DNA of 64,000 nt, from NCBI RefSeq assembly GCF_047634355.1, contig NZ_JBLIAL010000005.1. One strand, 5' to 3'. Position 1 is the first letter of the stretch; every line of letters begins with the position of its first letter. The stretch comes from Porticoccus sp002341315. Its GTDB lineage: Bacteria; Pseudomonadota; Gammaproteobacteria; Pseudomonadales; Porticoccaceae. The notes under the pieces are model-generated. The model was not told the DNA's origin, did not search any database, and saw only the letters and a program-made list of their open reading frames with translations. Both the position numbers and the translations under genes were made by a program. Of this stretch, positions 35,358-44,440 are shown piece by piece.

Positions 35358-37139
35358 TCAGCTGAGCGGCCAACCGATCAATAAAACCGTCAATGTCACT
35401 GCGCCGATAAGCAGGTTCATAGGAACACCTACCCGGAGAAAGTCCGAAAAGCGGTAACCACCCGGCCCGTAAACCATCAGATTCGTCTGGTAGCCCAAAG
35501 GCGTCGCAAAGCTTGCCGAGGCCGCCATGATAATGGCGAAAATAAAAGGTTCGTTGTTCAAACCTGCCTGCTCTGTCATTTCCAACACGATCGGCAACAC
35601 CAGTACGGCCGAGGCATTGTTGGTAATCAGCTCGGTCAGAATTGACACCAGCAGATAGCACAGTATCAGCAGTAACCAGGGCTTACCGGAACCCAGCTGA
35701 ATCATATTGTCGGCAAGAAATGCCGCCACACCAGTTTTTTCCAGCGCCATACCCAGTGCAAACGCCGCTGCGATTGTCACTATCACCATCATGTCGATAT
35801 TTTTTTCCGCCTGGTTGACCGAGCAGCAACCGCTGAGGATCATCAGTAAACTACCGAGCAGCGCGGCGTTAAGCATACTGGTCAGGCCCAGCCCCGCCAG
35901 AGCGACGATACCACCCAGAATAGCCCAGGACAGGTAGGCACGCTCGTGCCTCGGAGGATCGGTATTCCGCTCGTTGACTAACAGGAAATCCTTGTTATAG
36001 CGCTGACGGCTGACAAATGCGGGCCGGGCTTCGAGTAACAGCGTATCGCCCACTGCCAGCTCAATCGTGCCCAGATTCCCCTGAACCCGCTCACCATGCC
36101 GCGCAACAGCAAGGACCACTGCGCCATAGCGACTCCGAAATCCGGAATCCCGTATGGCGTGCCCCACCGCATCGCAGTGGGGCGATACGACCACCTCCAC
36201 CAGACGCCGCTCAGCGCGGTCAGTATCCAGAGACAATCCTTCCTCATTCTCGGTCGATGGCACCAGGCCATTGATGCGGAGTAGATCTGAAATCGCTTCC
36301 GTATCACCGGCGAACACCAGGCGGTCTCCACCCTGCAGTTTTTCCTCAGAGGGAACGGCGGTCACCACCGTGCCTCCACGTTCAATTTCCACAAGATAAA
36401 CGCGCCTCAGATGACGCAGCCCTGCACTTGCCACTGTTTTGCCGACCAATGGGCCATCTTTCGCAACGGAAACTTCCAGCGTGAATTCACGCAGATTGCC
36501 AAAAGCCTGCTGATCACCGCGATCCGGCAGCCACTTGGGAAAAAACAGCCAGATAAAAAACAGCCCAACCACAGCGACCGGAAACCCCACAGCAGTGATA
36601 GAAAACAACGAAAATCCCGCTTCACCCGTCAACACCTGATATTGACCATTGACCACCAGATTGGTGCTGGTGCCGATAAGGGTCAGGGTACCGCCCAGAA
36701 TTGCCGTATAGCTTAGCGGAATCATCAATTTGGATGGCGCAATATTGATTTGTCGCGACCAGGCATGAATGGCCGGAATCATCGTGGCGACAACGGGTGT
36801 ATTGTTTAAAAAGCCACTCAGCAACGCCACAGGTGCAAACATCCTGGTCAAGGCAGACCGGACGGTTTTAGGCCGCCCCAGGAAGCGGTTCACCAGCAGA
36901 TCAATCCCACCCGACCCATGGAGCCCTGCTGCCACCACAAACATCGCCGCGACAGTGATAACACCGCTATTGCTGAATCCAGACAGCGCTTCGGTGGCAG
37001 TCAGGATACCGGTGACACTCAGTATGCTCAGCACCACCATCATCACCAGATGGGGTCCAATCCGGGTGGTTGCCAATATCAGCAAAGCGCCCAGTGTCAA
37101 CGCCAATGATAAAATGCCTTGCCAGTCCATAAATTTCAC
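35358..37139 (-). CDS. SLC13-family permease with two RCK_C (TrkA-C) domains
   Basis: 593 residues. Two blocks of hydrophobic helices (about 5-190 and 400-593) flank a soluble insert carrying two TrkA-C type domains (about 207-290 and 300-385). The motifs SGFLNNTPVVATMIP and ITNNASAVLVLPIVLEM are the paired substrate-binding SNT-like hairpins of divalent-anion/sodium symporters. The substrate is probably sulfate or a dicarboxylate, but the sequence does not decide. Start is GTG at 37139 or ATG at 37130. Confidence 0.88.
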   Translation of the reverse strand: MKFMDWQGILSLALTLGALLILATTRIGPHLVMMVVLSILSVTGILTATEALSGFSNSGVITVAAMFVVAAGLHGSGGIDLLVNRFLGRPKTVRSALTRMFAPVALLSGFLNNTPVVATMIPAIHAWSRQINIAPSKLMIPLSYTAILGGTLTLIGTSTNLVVNGQYQVLTGEAGFSLFSITAVGFPVAVVGLFFIWLFFPKWLPDRGDQQAFGNLREFTLEVSVAKDGPLVGKTVASAGLRHLRRVYLVEIERGGTVVTAVPSEEKLQGGDRLVFAGDTEAISDLLRINGLVPSTENEEGLSLDTDRAERRLVEVVVSPHCDAVGHAIRDSGFRSRYGAVVLAVARHGERVQGNLGTIELAVGDTLLLEARPAFVSRQRYNKDFLLVNERNTDPPRHERAYLSWAILGGIVALAGLGLTSMLNAALLGSLLMILSGCCSVNQAEKNIDMMVIVTIAAAFALGMALEKTGVAAFLADNMIQLGSGKPWLLLILCYLLVSILTELITNNASAVLVLPIVLEMTEQAGLNNEPFIFAIIMAASASFATPLGYQTNLMVYGPGGYRFSDFLRVGVPMNLLIGAVTLTVLLIGWPLS

Positions 37140-37253
37140 TTCGCCTGCTCAAAAAGAGCAAGGGTAGGGGGCGCTATTAATATTCACAAAGAATAAAAAA
37201 TTATCTGCGGGTATATTTAAGATATATAGAGTTTCTCGAAGCCTCTGCACTAT

Positions 37254-38708
37254 TTATTTTCGGACAGGGCGATAAACGCCCACATTGCAGAAACCCTGCT
37301 CTATCAGGTGCTCCGCATGCAGCTGACTCATCGCCCCCCGGTCACAATACAGCACATATCGGGATGCCTGTTTTAGCTCGCGGAAGCGGCCCTGCAATGT
37401 ATAAAAAGGCATCAGCTCTACCTCTGCTTCAGGCACATTCAGTGGCCGGGAACAAACCTCATCAGGATGGCGAATGTCCAGGATCACTGAGTCCGGTGGT
37501 GGGCTTTCAAAGGTATCCACAGGAATAGTGCCAGTATCGTTCAGCACCTCATCGATGGTCTGGACACGAGCATGGGCGAGCGCGTGCTCTAATACACTGA
37601 AATCAAATTTTTCCTCTTCGTGAGCGACCTTCTGGCCCGTCGCACGGGTGGTGGGCCTGACCGAAATAACACCACAGTATTCAGGCATATTGGCCGCAAA
37701 ATCTTCCACTCCTATGGCCCGGGCAATATCGATGATGTCACCTTTGTCAGCGGTGATCAGCGGCCGGAGGACCAACGCGTCAGTCACCGCATCAATAACA
37801 GCGAGATTGGCCAGTGTCTGACTTGATACCTGGGCAACGCTCTCACCCGTCACCAGTGCATCAATTTTCAGCTCCCTGGCGACTTCACTGGCGACGCGCA
37901 GCATCATACGCTTCAGCACAACCCCCATTTCCGCATTGCCAACCCTGGTCAGGATTTCTTCCACCACACCGGCGAACGGGATTGTTATAAAGTGCACCGG
38001 GTGGGAGCTGGCATATTTCTGCCACAGATAAGAGGCCACCTGCTTGACCCCCACCTCATGATTGCGGCCACCCAGATTAAAAAATAGATAATGTGTGCAC
38101 AGGCCCCGCTTGATAGTGAGGTAACTGGCCACAGAGGAATCAAACCCACCCGACAGTAGTGAAATCACTGCATCCTGGGTACCGAGAGGGAAACCACCCA
38201 ACCCGGGATAAACCGCTTGAATGACATAAAGCTCATTGTGACGAATCTCCAGACGGACCGTGACATCCGGCCGCTTGAGATTAACGCGGGCCGTGCCACA
38301 CCACCTCAGCAGGGCGGCGCCGACATAGCGCTCGACATCACTGGACTTGAAGCCGTGCTCGCCAACCCGTTTCACCCGAACAGCAAAACTTTTATTATCC
38401 AGACGGTTTCGCCAAAAAATCAGGGTTTTTTCAACCACATCGTCAAAGTCCCCCAGCGGATAGCGCTGTACTCGGGCAAATTTAGCAATTCCAGGGGTTC
38501 TGCCCAGCAGGTCTACAACCTGACGGGTCAGCTCGTCATCGGCAGGACCGACGACCTGAATTTTCTCCCAGTCCTGCTGAAGCTGGACAGCAGGATCGAT
38601 GCTCACCAGCAATTTGCGAAGATTATCCCTCAGCTGGCGGGTCATGCGCTTGCGGACAGGGGGACTCTTAATGGTAATCTCGGGGAAAAGCTTGACGATG
38701 AAATGCAT
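37254..38708 (-). CDS. thiI: tRNA 4-thiouridine synthase ThiI with rhodanese domain
   Basis: 484 residues: ferredoxin-like and THUMP domains (about 1-165), PP-loop SGGFDSS (186-192), catalytic-pair Cys 345 (MPEYCGVIS) and a C-terminal rhodanese domain with the persulfide Cys 455 (YVLYCDRGAM). It thiolates U8 of tRNA and, through the rhodanese domain, also supplies sulfur for thiamine thiazole. The architecture and length match the E. coli enzyme. Confidence 0.97.
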   Translation of the reverse strand: MHFIVKLFPEITIKSPPVRKRMTRQLRDNLRKLLVSIDPAVQLQQDWEKIQVVGPADDELTRQVVDLLGRTPGIAKFARVQRYPLGDFDDVVEKTLIFWRNRLDNKSFAVRVKRVGEHGFKSSDVERYVGAALLRWCGTARVNLKRPDVTVRLEIRHNELYVIQAVYPGLGGFPLGTQDAVISLLSGGFDSSVASYLTIKRGLCTHYLFFNLGGRNHEVGVKQVASYLWQKYASSHPVHFITIPFAGVVEEILTRVGNAEMGVVLKRMMLRVASEVARELKIDALVTGESVAQVSSQTLANLAVIDAVTDALVLRPLITADKGDIIDIARAIGVEDFAANMPEYCGVISVRPTTRATGQKVAHEEEKFDFSVLEHALAHARVQTIDEVLNDTGTIPVDTFESPPPDSVILDIRHPDEVCSRPLNVPEAEVELMPFYTLQGRFRELKQASRYVLYCDRGAMSQLHAEHLIEQGFCNVGVYRPVRK

Positions 38709-38809
38709 GGGAATAATGACTACAGCTCGTATTTAACAGCCCAAGATTATATTACAAATGTGGCCAAATCCGCTTATCATGAAACACTGCAACCGGACCC
38801 AGGCGGATC

Positions 38810-38855
38810 GCACTATTTTAGTGCATAATTTATAAAATAGATTCTAATATGGTGC
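38810..38855 (+). promoter_or_regulatory. NtrC enhancer sites upstream of glnA
   Basis: A perfect palindrome GCACTATTTTAGTGC (38810-38824) matches the NtrC consensus (GCAC-N7-GTGC). A second, half-conserved site with the right arm GGTGC ends at 38855. The site centres (38817 and 38848) are 31 bases apart and fall at about -140 and -109 from the start point predicted by the sigma-54 promoter, essentially the geometry of E. coli glnAp2. Confidence 0.85.
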
Positions 38856-38930
38856 AAAAGACCGTCTTGCCAAACTGATAAGCTGTTGTTTTACTTGGCT
38901 GATACCCATGGCATGGCTTTTGCTTCATAT

Positions 38931-38946
38931 TGGCACATTGCTTGCA
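38931..38946 (+). promoter_or_regulatory. Sigma-54 promoter of glnA
   Basis: TGGCACATTGCTTGCA: the -24 GG (38932-38933) and -12 GC (38944-38945) are separated by exactly ten bases and the flanking bases match the consensus (TGGCAC-N5-TTGCA). Predicted initiation near 38957, about 89 bases before the ATG. Confidence 0.92.
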
Positions 38947-39045
38947 AACCAATAAAACAAAACCATTGAACTAACGATATACTCAACCCAGAGCTGCCGC
39001 TTTCGGCAACCCTACAAAACCGGATATCCACACCTGGAGGAGCCA

Positions 39046-40452
39046 ATGTCCAATAAAACTCTTAACCTGATCAAAGAGAGTGAATCTCGCTGGGTAGACC
39101 TGCGTTTCACCGATACAAAAGGTAAAGAACAACACGTCACCATCCCCTCAAAGTCTGTCGATGAGGAGTTTTTTGAAACCGGACAAATGTTTGATGGCTC
39201 ATCCATTGCTGGCTGGAAAGGCATCAACGAATCAGACATGGTCCTGATGCCCGACGACAGCACAGCCATTCTCGACCCCTTCTCGGACGACAGTACAGTC
39301 ATTCTTCGCTGTGACATTTTGGAACCCAATACCATGACTGGTTATGAGCGCGATCCTCGCTCTGTAGCCAAGCGCGCCGAGCAATACCTGGCCGCCACCG
39401 GCCTTGGGGATACCGCTTTTTTTGGCCCCGAACCCGAATTCTTTGTTTTTGATGACATCAAGTGGGGCATCGACATGAGTGGCTGCTTTGTCAAAATCAG
39501 CTCAGAAGAAGCCGCCTGGTCCACAGGAAATGAATACGCTGAAGGCAATATGGGTCACCGCCCTCGTGTGAAAGGTGGATATTTTCCGGTACCCCCGATT
39601 GACTCACTGCACGACCTCCGGGCTGCCATGTGTACTGCAATGGAACAAATGGGCCTGGATGTGGAAGTACACCACCACGAAGTGGCCACTGCTGGTCAAT
39701 GCGAGATCGGCGTGAAATTCAGCACGCTGGTCAAGAAAGCAGATGAAACCCAGATACTTAAATACTGTGTTCACAACGTGGCCCATGCCTATGGAAAAAC
39801 AGCCACATTCATGCCCAAGCCCATTGTTGGTGACAATGGCTCCGGCATGCATTGTCACCAGTCTTTCTGGAAAGACGGCGTCAACCAGTTTGCCGGTGAC
39901 GGTTACGCAGGCCTGTCCGAAACGGCCCTGTATTATATCGGCGGCATCATCAAGCACGCCAAAGCTCTTAACGCATTCACCAATCCCGGCACCAACTCCT
40001 ACAAGCGTCTGATTCCGGGCTTTGAGGCACCAGTGATGCTCGCCTATTCGGCCCGCAACCGTTCTGCTTCAATCCGCATTCCCTACGTCGCATCGCCCAA
40101 AGGAAAACGCGTTGAGGCCCGCTTCCCCGACCCGATTGCCAATCCCTATCTGGCTTTTGCTGCCATGTTGATGGCCGGTCTCGACGGCGTACAAAACAAG
40201 ATTCACCCCGGCGACCCGGCAGACAAGGATCTCTATGACCTGCCCCCGGAAGAAGCCGCCGCGATCCCGCAAGTTTGTGGTAGCTTGCGTGAAGCCCTGA
40301 GCAACCTCGACGAAGACCGGGCTTTCCTCACCGCTGGTGGTGTCTTTACCGATGACATGATCGATGCCTACATTGAGCTGAAAATGCAGGAAGTTTACCG
40401 GGTTGAGCACACCACTCACCCGATAGAGTTCGACATGTATTACTCGGTTTAA
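39046..40452 (+). CDS. glnA: Glutamine synthetase, type I
   Basis: 468 residues, type I-beta length. The substrate-site blocks FDGSSIAGWKGI, EVHHHEVATAGQCEIG, NGSGMHCHQSF and RNRSASIRIP are intact. The adenylylation tyrosine is at position 397 (DKDLYDLPPEE), as in E. coli. Combines ammonium and glutamate. GGAGG lies before the ATG at 39046. Expression should be governed by sigma-54 and NtrC (sites upstream) and activity by GlnE, encoded elsewhere. Confidence 0.98.
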   Translation: MSNKTLNLIKESESRWVDLRFTDTKGKEQHVTIPSKSVDEEFFETGQMFDGSSIAGWKGINESDMVLMPDDSTAILDPFSDDSTVILRCDILEPNTMTGYERDPRSVAKRAEQYLAATGLGDTAFFGPEPEFFVFDDIKWGIDMSGCFVKISSEEAAWSTGNEYAEGNMGHRPRVKGGYFPVPPIDSLHDLRAAMCTAMEQMGLDVEVHHHEVATAGQCEIGVKFSTLVKKADETQILKYCVHNVAHAYGKTATFMPKPIVGDNGSGMHCHQSFWKDGVNQFAGDGYAGLSETALYYIGGIIKHAKALNAFTNPGTNSYKRLIPGFEAPVMLAYSARNRSASIRIPYVASPKGKRVEARFPDPIANPYLAFAAMLMAGLDGVQNKIHPGDPADKDLYDLPPEEAAAIPQVCGSLREALSNLDEDRAFLTAGGVFTDDMIDAYIELKMQEVYRVEHTTHPIEFDMYYSV

Positions 40453-40501
40453 GCAGAAGATCTGCTCTCAGCTGCTGTACTTAAGCAACGCTGAGTAAAT
40501 A

Positions 40502-40535
40502 AAAAAGCCCGTCATTTACGAATGACGGGCTTTTT
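40502..40535 (+). terminator. Intrinsic terminator after glnA
   Basis: Perfect 10-bp stem GCCCGTCATT (40507-40516) / AATGACGGGC (40521-40530), tetraloop TACG, five Ts after it and six As before it. It separates glnA from the downstream genes. Confidence 0.93.
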
Positions 40536-40584
40536 CTTTTGTCAAAGCAGAGTTAGTCTTAAAACTATTCGTAGGGAGAAAGCC

Positions 40585-41115
40585 ATGTCACTGCAAAAAA
40601 GTAAAACCGCTATCGCATTGTTGGCACTGATGCTTTCACTGACTGTTGTCGCTCAGGTCTATCGCACTGTGGATGAAAAGGGCAATGTTAAATACACCGA
40701 CCAACCTCCTGCCAATGACACATCTGCTGAAGAGCTCACTTTGCCTTCAATCAATACACAGCCCGCCGTGACGCCGAAAAAACCCGCCAGAAATAGCCAA
40801 AAGGAGGAAGCCAGCTATAAGGAAGTTGTCATTCTGTCACCCGCTCAGGACTCAACAATCCCGCCCGGGCAGCTTGAGGTGGTGGTGCAGGTATACCTAG
40901 AACCCGCACTTAGATCGGGGCACCGGGTACAATTACTACACAATGGTCAGCCCCACGGCCCAGCGGTTCCGGCCACATCATTCGTGATAGATTCACTGAT
41001 ACGCGGCAAACATACTCTCCAGGCACAGGTAGTTGACGGCTCCGACAACCAATTCGGCCAGTCAGACGTCATTACCATCCATGTCAAACGCCACTCCATA
41101 TTGCACAACCCCTAA
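40585..41115 (+). CDS. Secreted DUF4124-domain protein
   Basis: 176 residues from the ATG at 40585, with GGGAG upstream. Signal peptide (about 1-24, ending SLTVVAQ), then a DUF4124 domain typified by VYRTVDEKGNVKYTDQPP, a Ser/Pro/Lys-rich linker, and a C-terminal immunoglobulin-like part (ILSPAQDSTIPPGQLEVVVQ). Function unknown; DUF4124 proteins are periplasmic. It lies between glnA and ntrB, where a homologous gene often occurs in Pseudomonas-like genomes. The terminator after glnA suggests separate transcription or read-through. Confidence 0.85.
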   Translation: MSLQKSKTAIALLALMLSLTVVAQVYRTVDEKGNVKYTDQPPANDTSAEELTLPSINTQPAVTPKKPARNSQKEEASYKEVVILSPAQDSTIPPGQLEVVVQVYLEPALRSGHRVQLLHNGQPHGPAVPATSFVIDSLIRGKHTLQAQVVDGSDNQFGQSDVITIHVKRHSILHNP

Positions 41116-41119
41116 CAGA

Positions 41120-41134
41120 GCACCATATTGGTGC
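41120..41134 (+). promoter_or_regulatory. NtrC palindrome upstream of ntrB
   Basis: GCACCATATTGGTGC, a perfect GCACC/GGTGC inverted repeat in the NtrC consensus form. Its centre (41127) falls at about -106 relative to the start point predicted from the sigma-54-like element at 41207-41222, a normal enhancer distance. Confidence 0.8.
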
Positions 41135-41206
41135 AGAATAACAATTCTTTAGCTACACTCAAGCCACATGCACTGGGGTTCAGGCACCTTACAGCCACAA
41201 TAAAAC

Positions 41207-41222
41207 TGGCCCAGTAATTGCT
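41207..41222 (+). promoter_or_regulatory. Candidate sigma-54 promoter of ntrBC
   Basis: TGGCCCAGTAATTGCT has GG and GC exactly ten bases apart and TTGC in the -12 element. Two bases of the -24 element differ from consensus (TGGCCCA for TGGCACG). Predicted start near 41233, 62 bases before the ntrB ATG. Confidence 0.65.
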
Positions 41223-41294
41223 ATGTATTTACTGGTACTGAACCATAAAGAGGCAATACTGCCCAGCCTGTAGAAGTCGCAATGAAGCAGAGAG

Positions 41295-42362
41295 ATGACT
41301 GACCACCAGCTCCACCACCTATTACTGGATAATCTCAGCACGGCTGTGCTGTTGCTGAATGACGAGCTGGATATATGCTACCTGAACCCTGCTGCAGAAA
41401 GTCTCTTGGCAGTGAGCGCCATGCGCTTCTGCGGAAACTCCGTTAACGCCCTTTTTGATACCGGGGACAGTACTTACGATTCGCTAAAAGAGGCCCTGGC
41501 GACCAACCATCCTTTTACCCAGCGACAGGCACCACTTACGCTTCCTGACCAATCGCATATCACAGTGGATTTTACCGCCACACCCATACAAACAACCTCG
41601 GCCGAAATGTTGCTGCTGGAAATGCAGCCCATGGATCGGCTGATGAAAATCAATCGTGAAGAGGCTCTCATCACTACTCACGATACCACCAGGAATCTGG
41701 TGCGCGGGCTCGCCCATGAAATAAAAAATCCGCTGGGCGGTATCCGTGGTGCCGCACAATTGCTCTCGGAAGATTTGCATGATCAGCCGGAGCTAAGGGA
41801 GTACACAGATATTATCTCCGCTGAAACAGACCGCCTGTGCAATCTTGTCGATCGATTGCTCGGCCCCAACATCATGCCAAAGTTTCTACCGGTAAACATT
41901 CATGAGGTTCTTGAGCATGTCGCCGCGCTCGCCGAGGCAGAAACCCGGGGCAGCATCCTGATCAAACGCAACTATGATCCGAGCATTCCCGAAATCAGCG
42001 GTGATAGAGGACAACTGATCCAGGCCATGCTCAATATCGTCCGCAATGCGGTGCAAGCCTTGCACAATAGCCCCCAGAAGCGGCCTGCTATCAAGCTCAG
42101 GACGCGAATACAACGTCAGTTCACCATCGGCAAAACACATCACAAGGTCGTGTGCCGAATTGACATTACGGACAACGGCCCGGGGATACCCGAAAATCTC
42201 ATGGACCGTATTTTCTTTCCGATGATCAGCGGCCGGGCCGAGGGCAGCGGCCTGGGCTTACCCATTGCCCAATCAGCTATCCACCTTCATCACGGCCTGA
42301 TCGAGTGTGATAACGAGCGTGGTGAAACACGTTTCACGATCTATCTACCTTTGGATGCATAA
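41295..42362 (+). CDS. glnL: Nitrogen-regulation sensor kinase NtrB (GlnL)
   Basis: 355 residues, cytosolic. N-terminal PAS domain (about 8-115), then the dimerisation/phosphotransfer helix with His 141 in GLAHEIKNPLGGIRG, and an HATPase domain (MLNIVRNAVQAL, DNGPGIPENL, GRAEGSGLGLPIAQ). It phosphorylates NtrC under nitrogen limitation and is switched to phosphatase by PII. Three bases separate it from ntrC. Confidence 0.97.
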   Translation: MTDHQLHHLLLDNLSTAVLLLNDELDICYLNPAAESLLAVSAMRFCGNSVNALFDTGDSTYDSLKEALATNHPFTQRQAPLTLPDQSHITVDFTATPIQTTSAEMLLLEMQPMDRLMKINREEALITTHDTTRNLVRGLAHEIKNPLGGIRGAAQLLSEDLHDQPELREYTDIISAETDRLCNLVDRLLGPNIMPKFLPVNIHEVLEHVAALAEAETRGSILIKRNYDPSIPEISGDRGQLIQAMLNIVRNAVQALHNSPQKRPAIKLRTRIQRQFTIGKTHHKVVCRIDITDNGPGIPENLMDRIFFPMISGRAEGSGLGLPIAQSAIHLHHGLIECDNERGETRFTIYLPLDA

Positions 42363-42365
42363 CAA

Positions 42366-43781
42366 ATGGACAAACGAACTGTATGGATAGTCGATGACGA
42401 CCGCTCAATCCGCTGGGTAATGGAGAAAGCACTGAGTCGTGCAGATCTCGATGTCACCAGCTTTGAAAATGCCAGCGAACTGATCGCCAAACTCGACAGG
42501 CAACAGCCCGACACCATCATCAGCGACATCCGCATGCCAGGTATTGATGGCCTTCAACTACTGCAACGGATTCACACCAGTAACCCGGCACTGCCGGTGA
42601 TTATCACGACGGCCCACTCTGACCTGGACAGTGCAGTAGCGGCCTATCAGGGCGGCGCCTTCGAGTATCTGCCCAAACCATTCGACCTCGATGAACTCGT
42701 TGCGGTGACCAATAGAGCCATTAATTTTGTCACAGAACAGAATCGCAAACCGGTCGAGAACGACATTGACATCAGCGGTGAAATCATCGGCGAAGCGCCA
42801 GCCATGCAAGAGGTGTTCCGCGCCATAGGGCGACTGTCCCACTCCAACATTACTGTGCTAATCAATGGCGAGTCCGGCACCGGCAAAGAACTGGTCGCCA
42901 AGGCACTACATGATCACAGCCCGCGCCACAATAACCGTTTTGTCGCTCTCAACATGGCAGCGATCCCCCACGATTTGATTGAATCCGAACTGTTTGGCCA
43001 TGAAAAAGGGGCTTTTACCGGTGCAACCCAGCGGCGTGAAGGCAGGTTTCAACAGGCTGATGGCGGAACACTTTTTCTCGATGAAATCGGAGATATGCCG
43101 CCCGAAGCACAAACACGATTGCTGCGGGTACTGGCTAACGGTGAATTTTATCTGGTCGGCGGGCACACACCGGTAAAAGTCGATGTACGCATCATTGCCG
43201 CTACTCACCAGAATCTTGAACAACTGGTGGTGGAAAATCGTTTTCGTGAAGACCTGTTTCACCGCCTGAATGTCATCCGCATTCACCTGCCAAAACTGGC
43301 GGATCGGCGGGAAGATATTCCCATGTTAATGCAATATTTTCTCCAGCGGGCCGCGAAGGAGCTTGAAACAGAGACCAAGACTCTGTCCAGCGAGGTTGAG
43401 CAGTTCCTCAGCCTCCTTCCCTGGGCTGGCAACGTTCGTCAGCTGGAAAATACCTGTCGCTGGCTGACCGTAATGGCATCCGGCCGGGAGGTACATATGG
43501 AAGACCTGCCACCGGAGTTGCGCGACAGCCCGGTGGAAAAAAATGTCACATCGGGAAGCTGGCAACAACAATTGCGGAGTTGGGCTGATGCCGAGTTGCA
43601 TGCCGGTCGGCAGGATATACTGGCGTCAGCGGTGCCAGTTTTTGAGCGCACCCTGATCGAAACGGCACTGAGTCATACCCGTGGACGGAAACGTGATGCG
43701 GCAGAATTATTGGGATGGGGAAGAAATACGCTCACCCGAAAACTGAAAGAGCTTGGGATGAATGATGAAGAAGATCATTAA
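42366..43781 (+). CDS. glnG: Nitrogen-regulation response regulator NtrC (GlnG)
   Basis: 471 residues. Receiver domain with phospho-acceptor Asp 54 (ISDIRMPG), sigma-54 AAA+ domain with Walker A GESGTGKE (168-175) and the sigma-54-contact loop GAFTGA (215-220), and a C-terminal Fis-type helix-turn-helix (RKRDAAELLGWGRNTLTRKL). Phosphorylated NtrC activates sigma-54 promoters, such as those seen here before glnA and ntrB. Confidence 0.98.
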   Translation: MDKRTVWIVDDDRSIRWVMEKALSRADLDVTSFENASELIAKLDRQQPDTIISDIRMPGIDGLQLLQRIHTSNPALPVIITTAHSDLDSAVAAYQGGAFEYLPKPFDLDELVAVTNRAINFVTEQNRKPVENDIDISGEIIGEAPAMQEVFRAIGRLSHSNITVLINGESGTGKELVAKALHDHSPRHNNRFVALNMAAIPHDLIESELFGHEKGAFTGATQRREGRFQQADGGTLFLDEIGDMPPEAQTRLLRVLANGEFYLVGGHTPVKVDVRIIAATHQNLEQLVVENRFREDLFHRLNVIRIHLPKLADRREDIPMLMQYFLQRAAKELETETKTLSSEVEQFLSLLPWAGNVRQLENTCRWLTVMASGREVHMEDLPPELRDSPVEKNVTSGSWQQQLRSWADAELHAGRQDILASAVPVFERTLIETALSHTRGRKRDAAELLGWGRNTLTRKLKELGMNDEEDH

Positions 43782-43797
43782 TCCGGGCAACCCATCA

Positions 43798-43834
43798 GCC
43801 GGTCGAACCTGCGGCAATTGCAGACTCAACCGGC
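43798..43834. terminator. Two-part hairpin between convergent ntrC and secB
   Basis: Outer stem GCCGGT / ACCGGC (43798-43803, 43829-43834) and inner stem CTGC / GCAG (43809-43812, 43820-43823), joined by symmetric five-base internal loops. No T run follows. It may end transcription from either side or be chance. Confidence 0.35.
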
Positions 43835-43845
43835 CTGAGCAGCAC

Positions 43846-44364
43846 TTAGTGCGTTACATCTTTTTTATCTGACTCAGCTTCCTGCTCTTTCTTCTCTTTC
43901 GCCTCGGCAACAGCCTGGGAAAATAGCGCTTCAAAATTGACTGGCGGCAACATCAACGCCGGGAAAGTACCCTTGATCACAATATTGTCTACCACCTCCC
44001 TGGCATAGGGAAACAGGGTTGCAGGGCAAAGCACATTGATAACGTGTGTCATCTGGGACTTATCCAGCCCCTTGACGAGAAACACACCCGCCTGATGTAC
44101 TTCAATAAGGTAAACCGTGTCGTTGCCGTCTTTAACCGTGATCGTCACGGTGATGATCACTTCAAAGTGCGTCTCATCCAGCCGGTTGGTTTTAGTCGCC
44201 AGTTCCTGTGCAATTTGCGGTTTCAGCTCGCGATGAAAAGCCTCAGGACCCATGGGAGTTTCGAACGAGAGGTCTTTCAGGTAAACCCGCTGCAGGGCAA
44301 ACTTTGGGGATTCAGTATCAGCTGCCGCCGCGTCATCAGTAACGTTTTCTTCTGTCATAGTCAC
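43846..44364 (-). CDS. secB: Protein-export chaperone SecB
   Basis: 172 residues, slightly longer than E. coli SecB (155) through an acidic and Lys-rich tail. The core FALQRVYLKDLSFETP, VILTVTV-like ITVTITVK, and VLCPATLFPYAREVV are family blocks. It keeps precursors unfolded and delivers them to SecA. Order secB-grxC-rhodanese is as in E. coli and Pseudomonas. Confidence 0.97.
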   Translation of the reverse strand: MTMTEENVTDDAAAADTESPKFALQRVYLKDLSFETPMGPEAFHRELKPQIAQELATKTNRLDETHFEVIITVTITVKDGNDTVYLIEVHQAGVFLVKGLDKSQMTHVINVLCPATLFPYAREVVDNIVIKGTFPALMLPPVNFEALFSQAVAEAKEKKEQEAESDKKDVTH

Positions 44365-44440
44365 GCCTTTATTCGTTCAATATTTGTGCCTGGCCAACCA
44401 TGTACCGACATGGCAGCATCAGGGCTCCAGGCAACTCATT

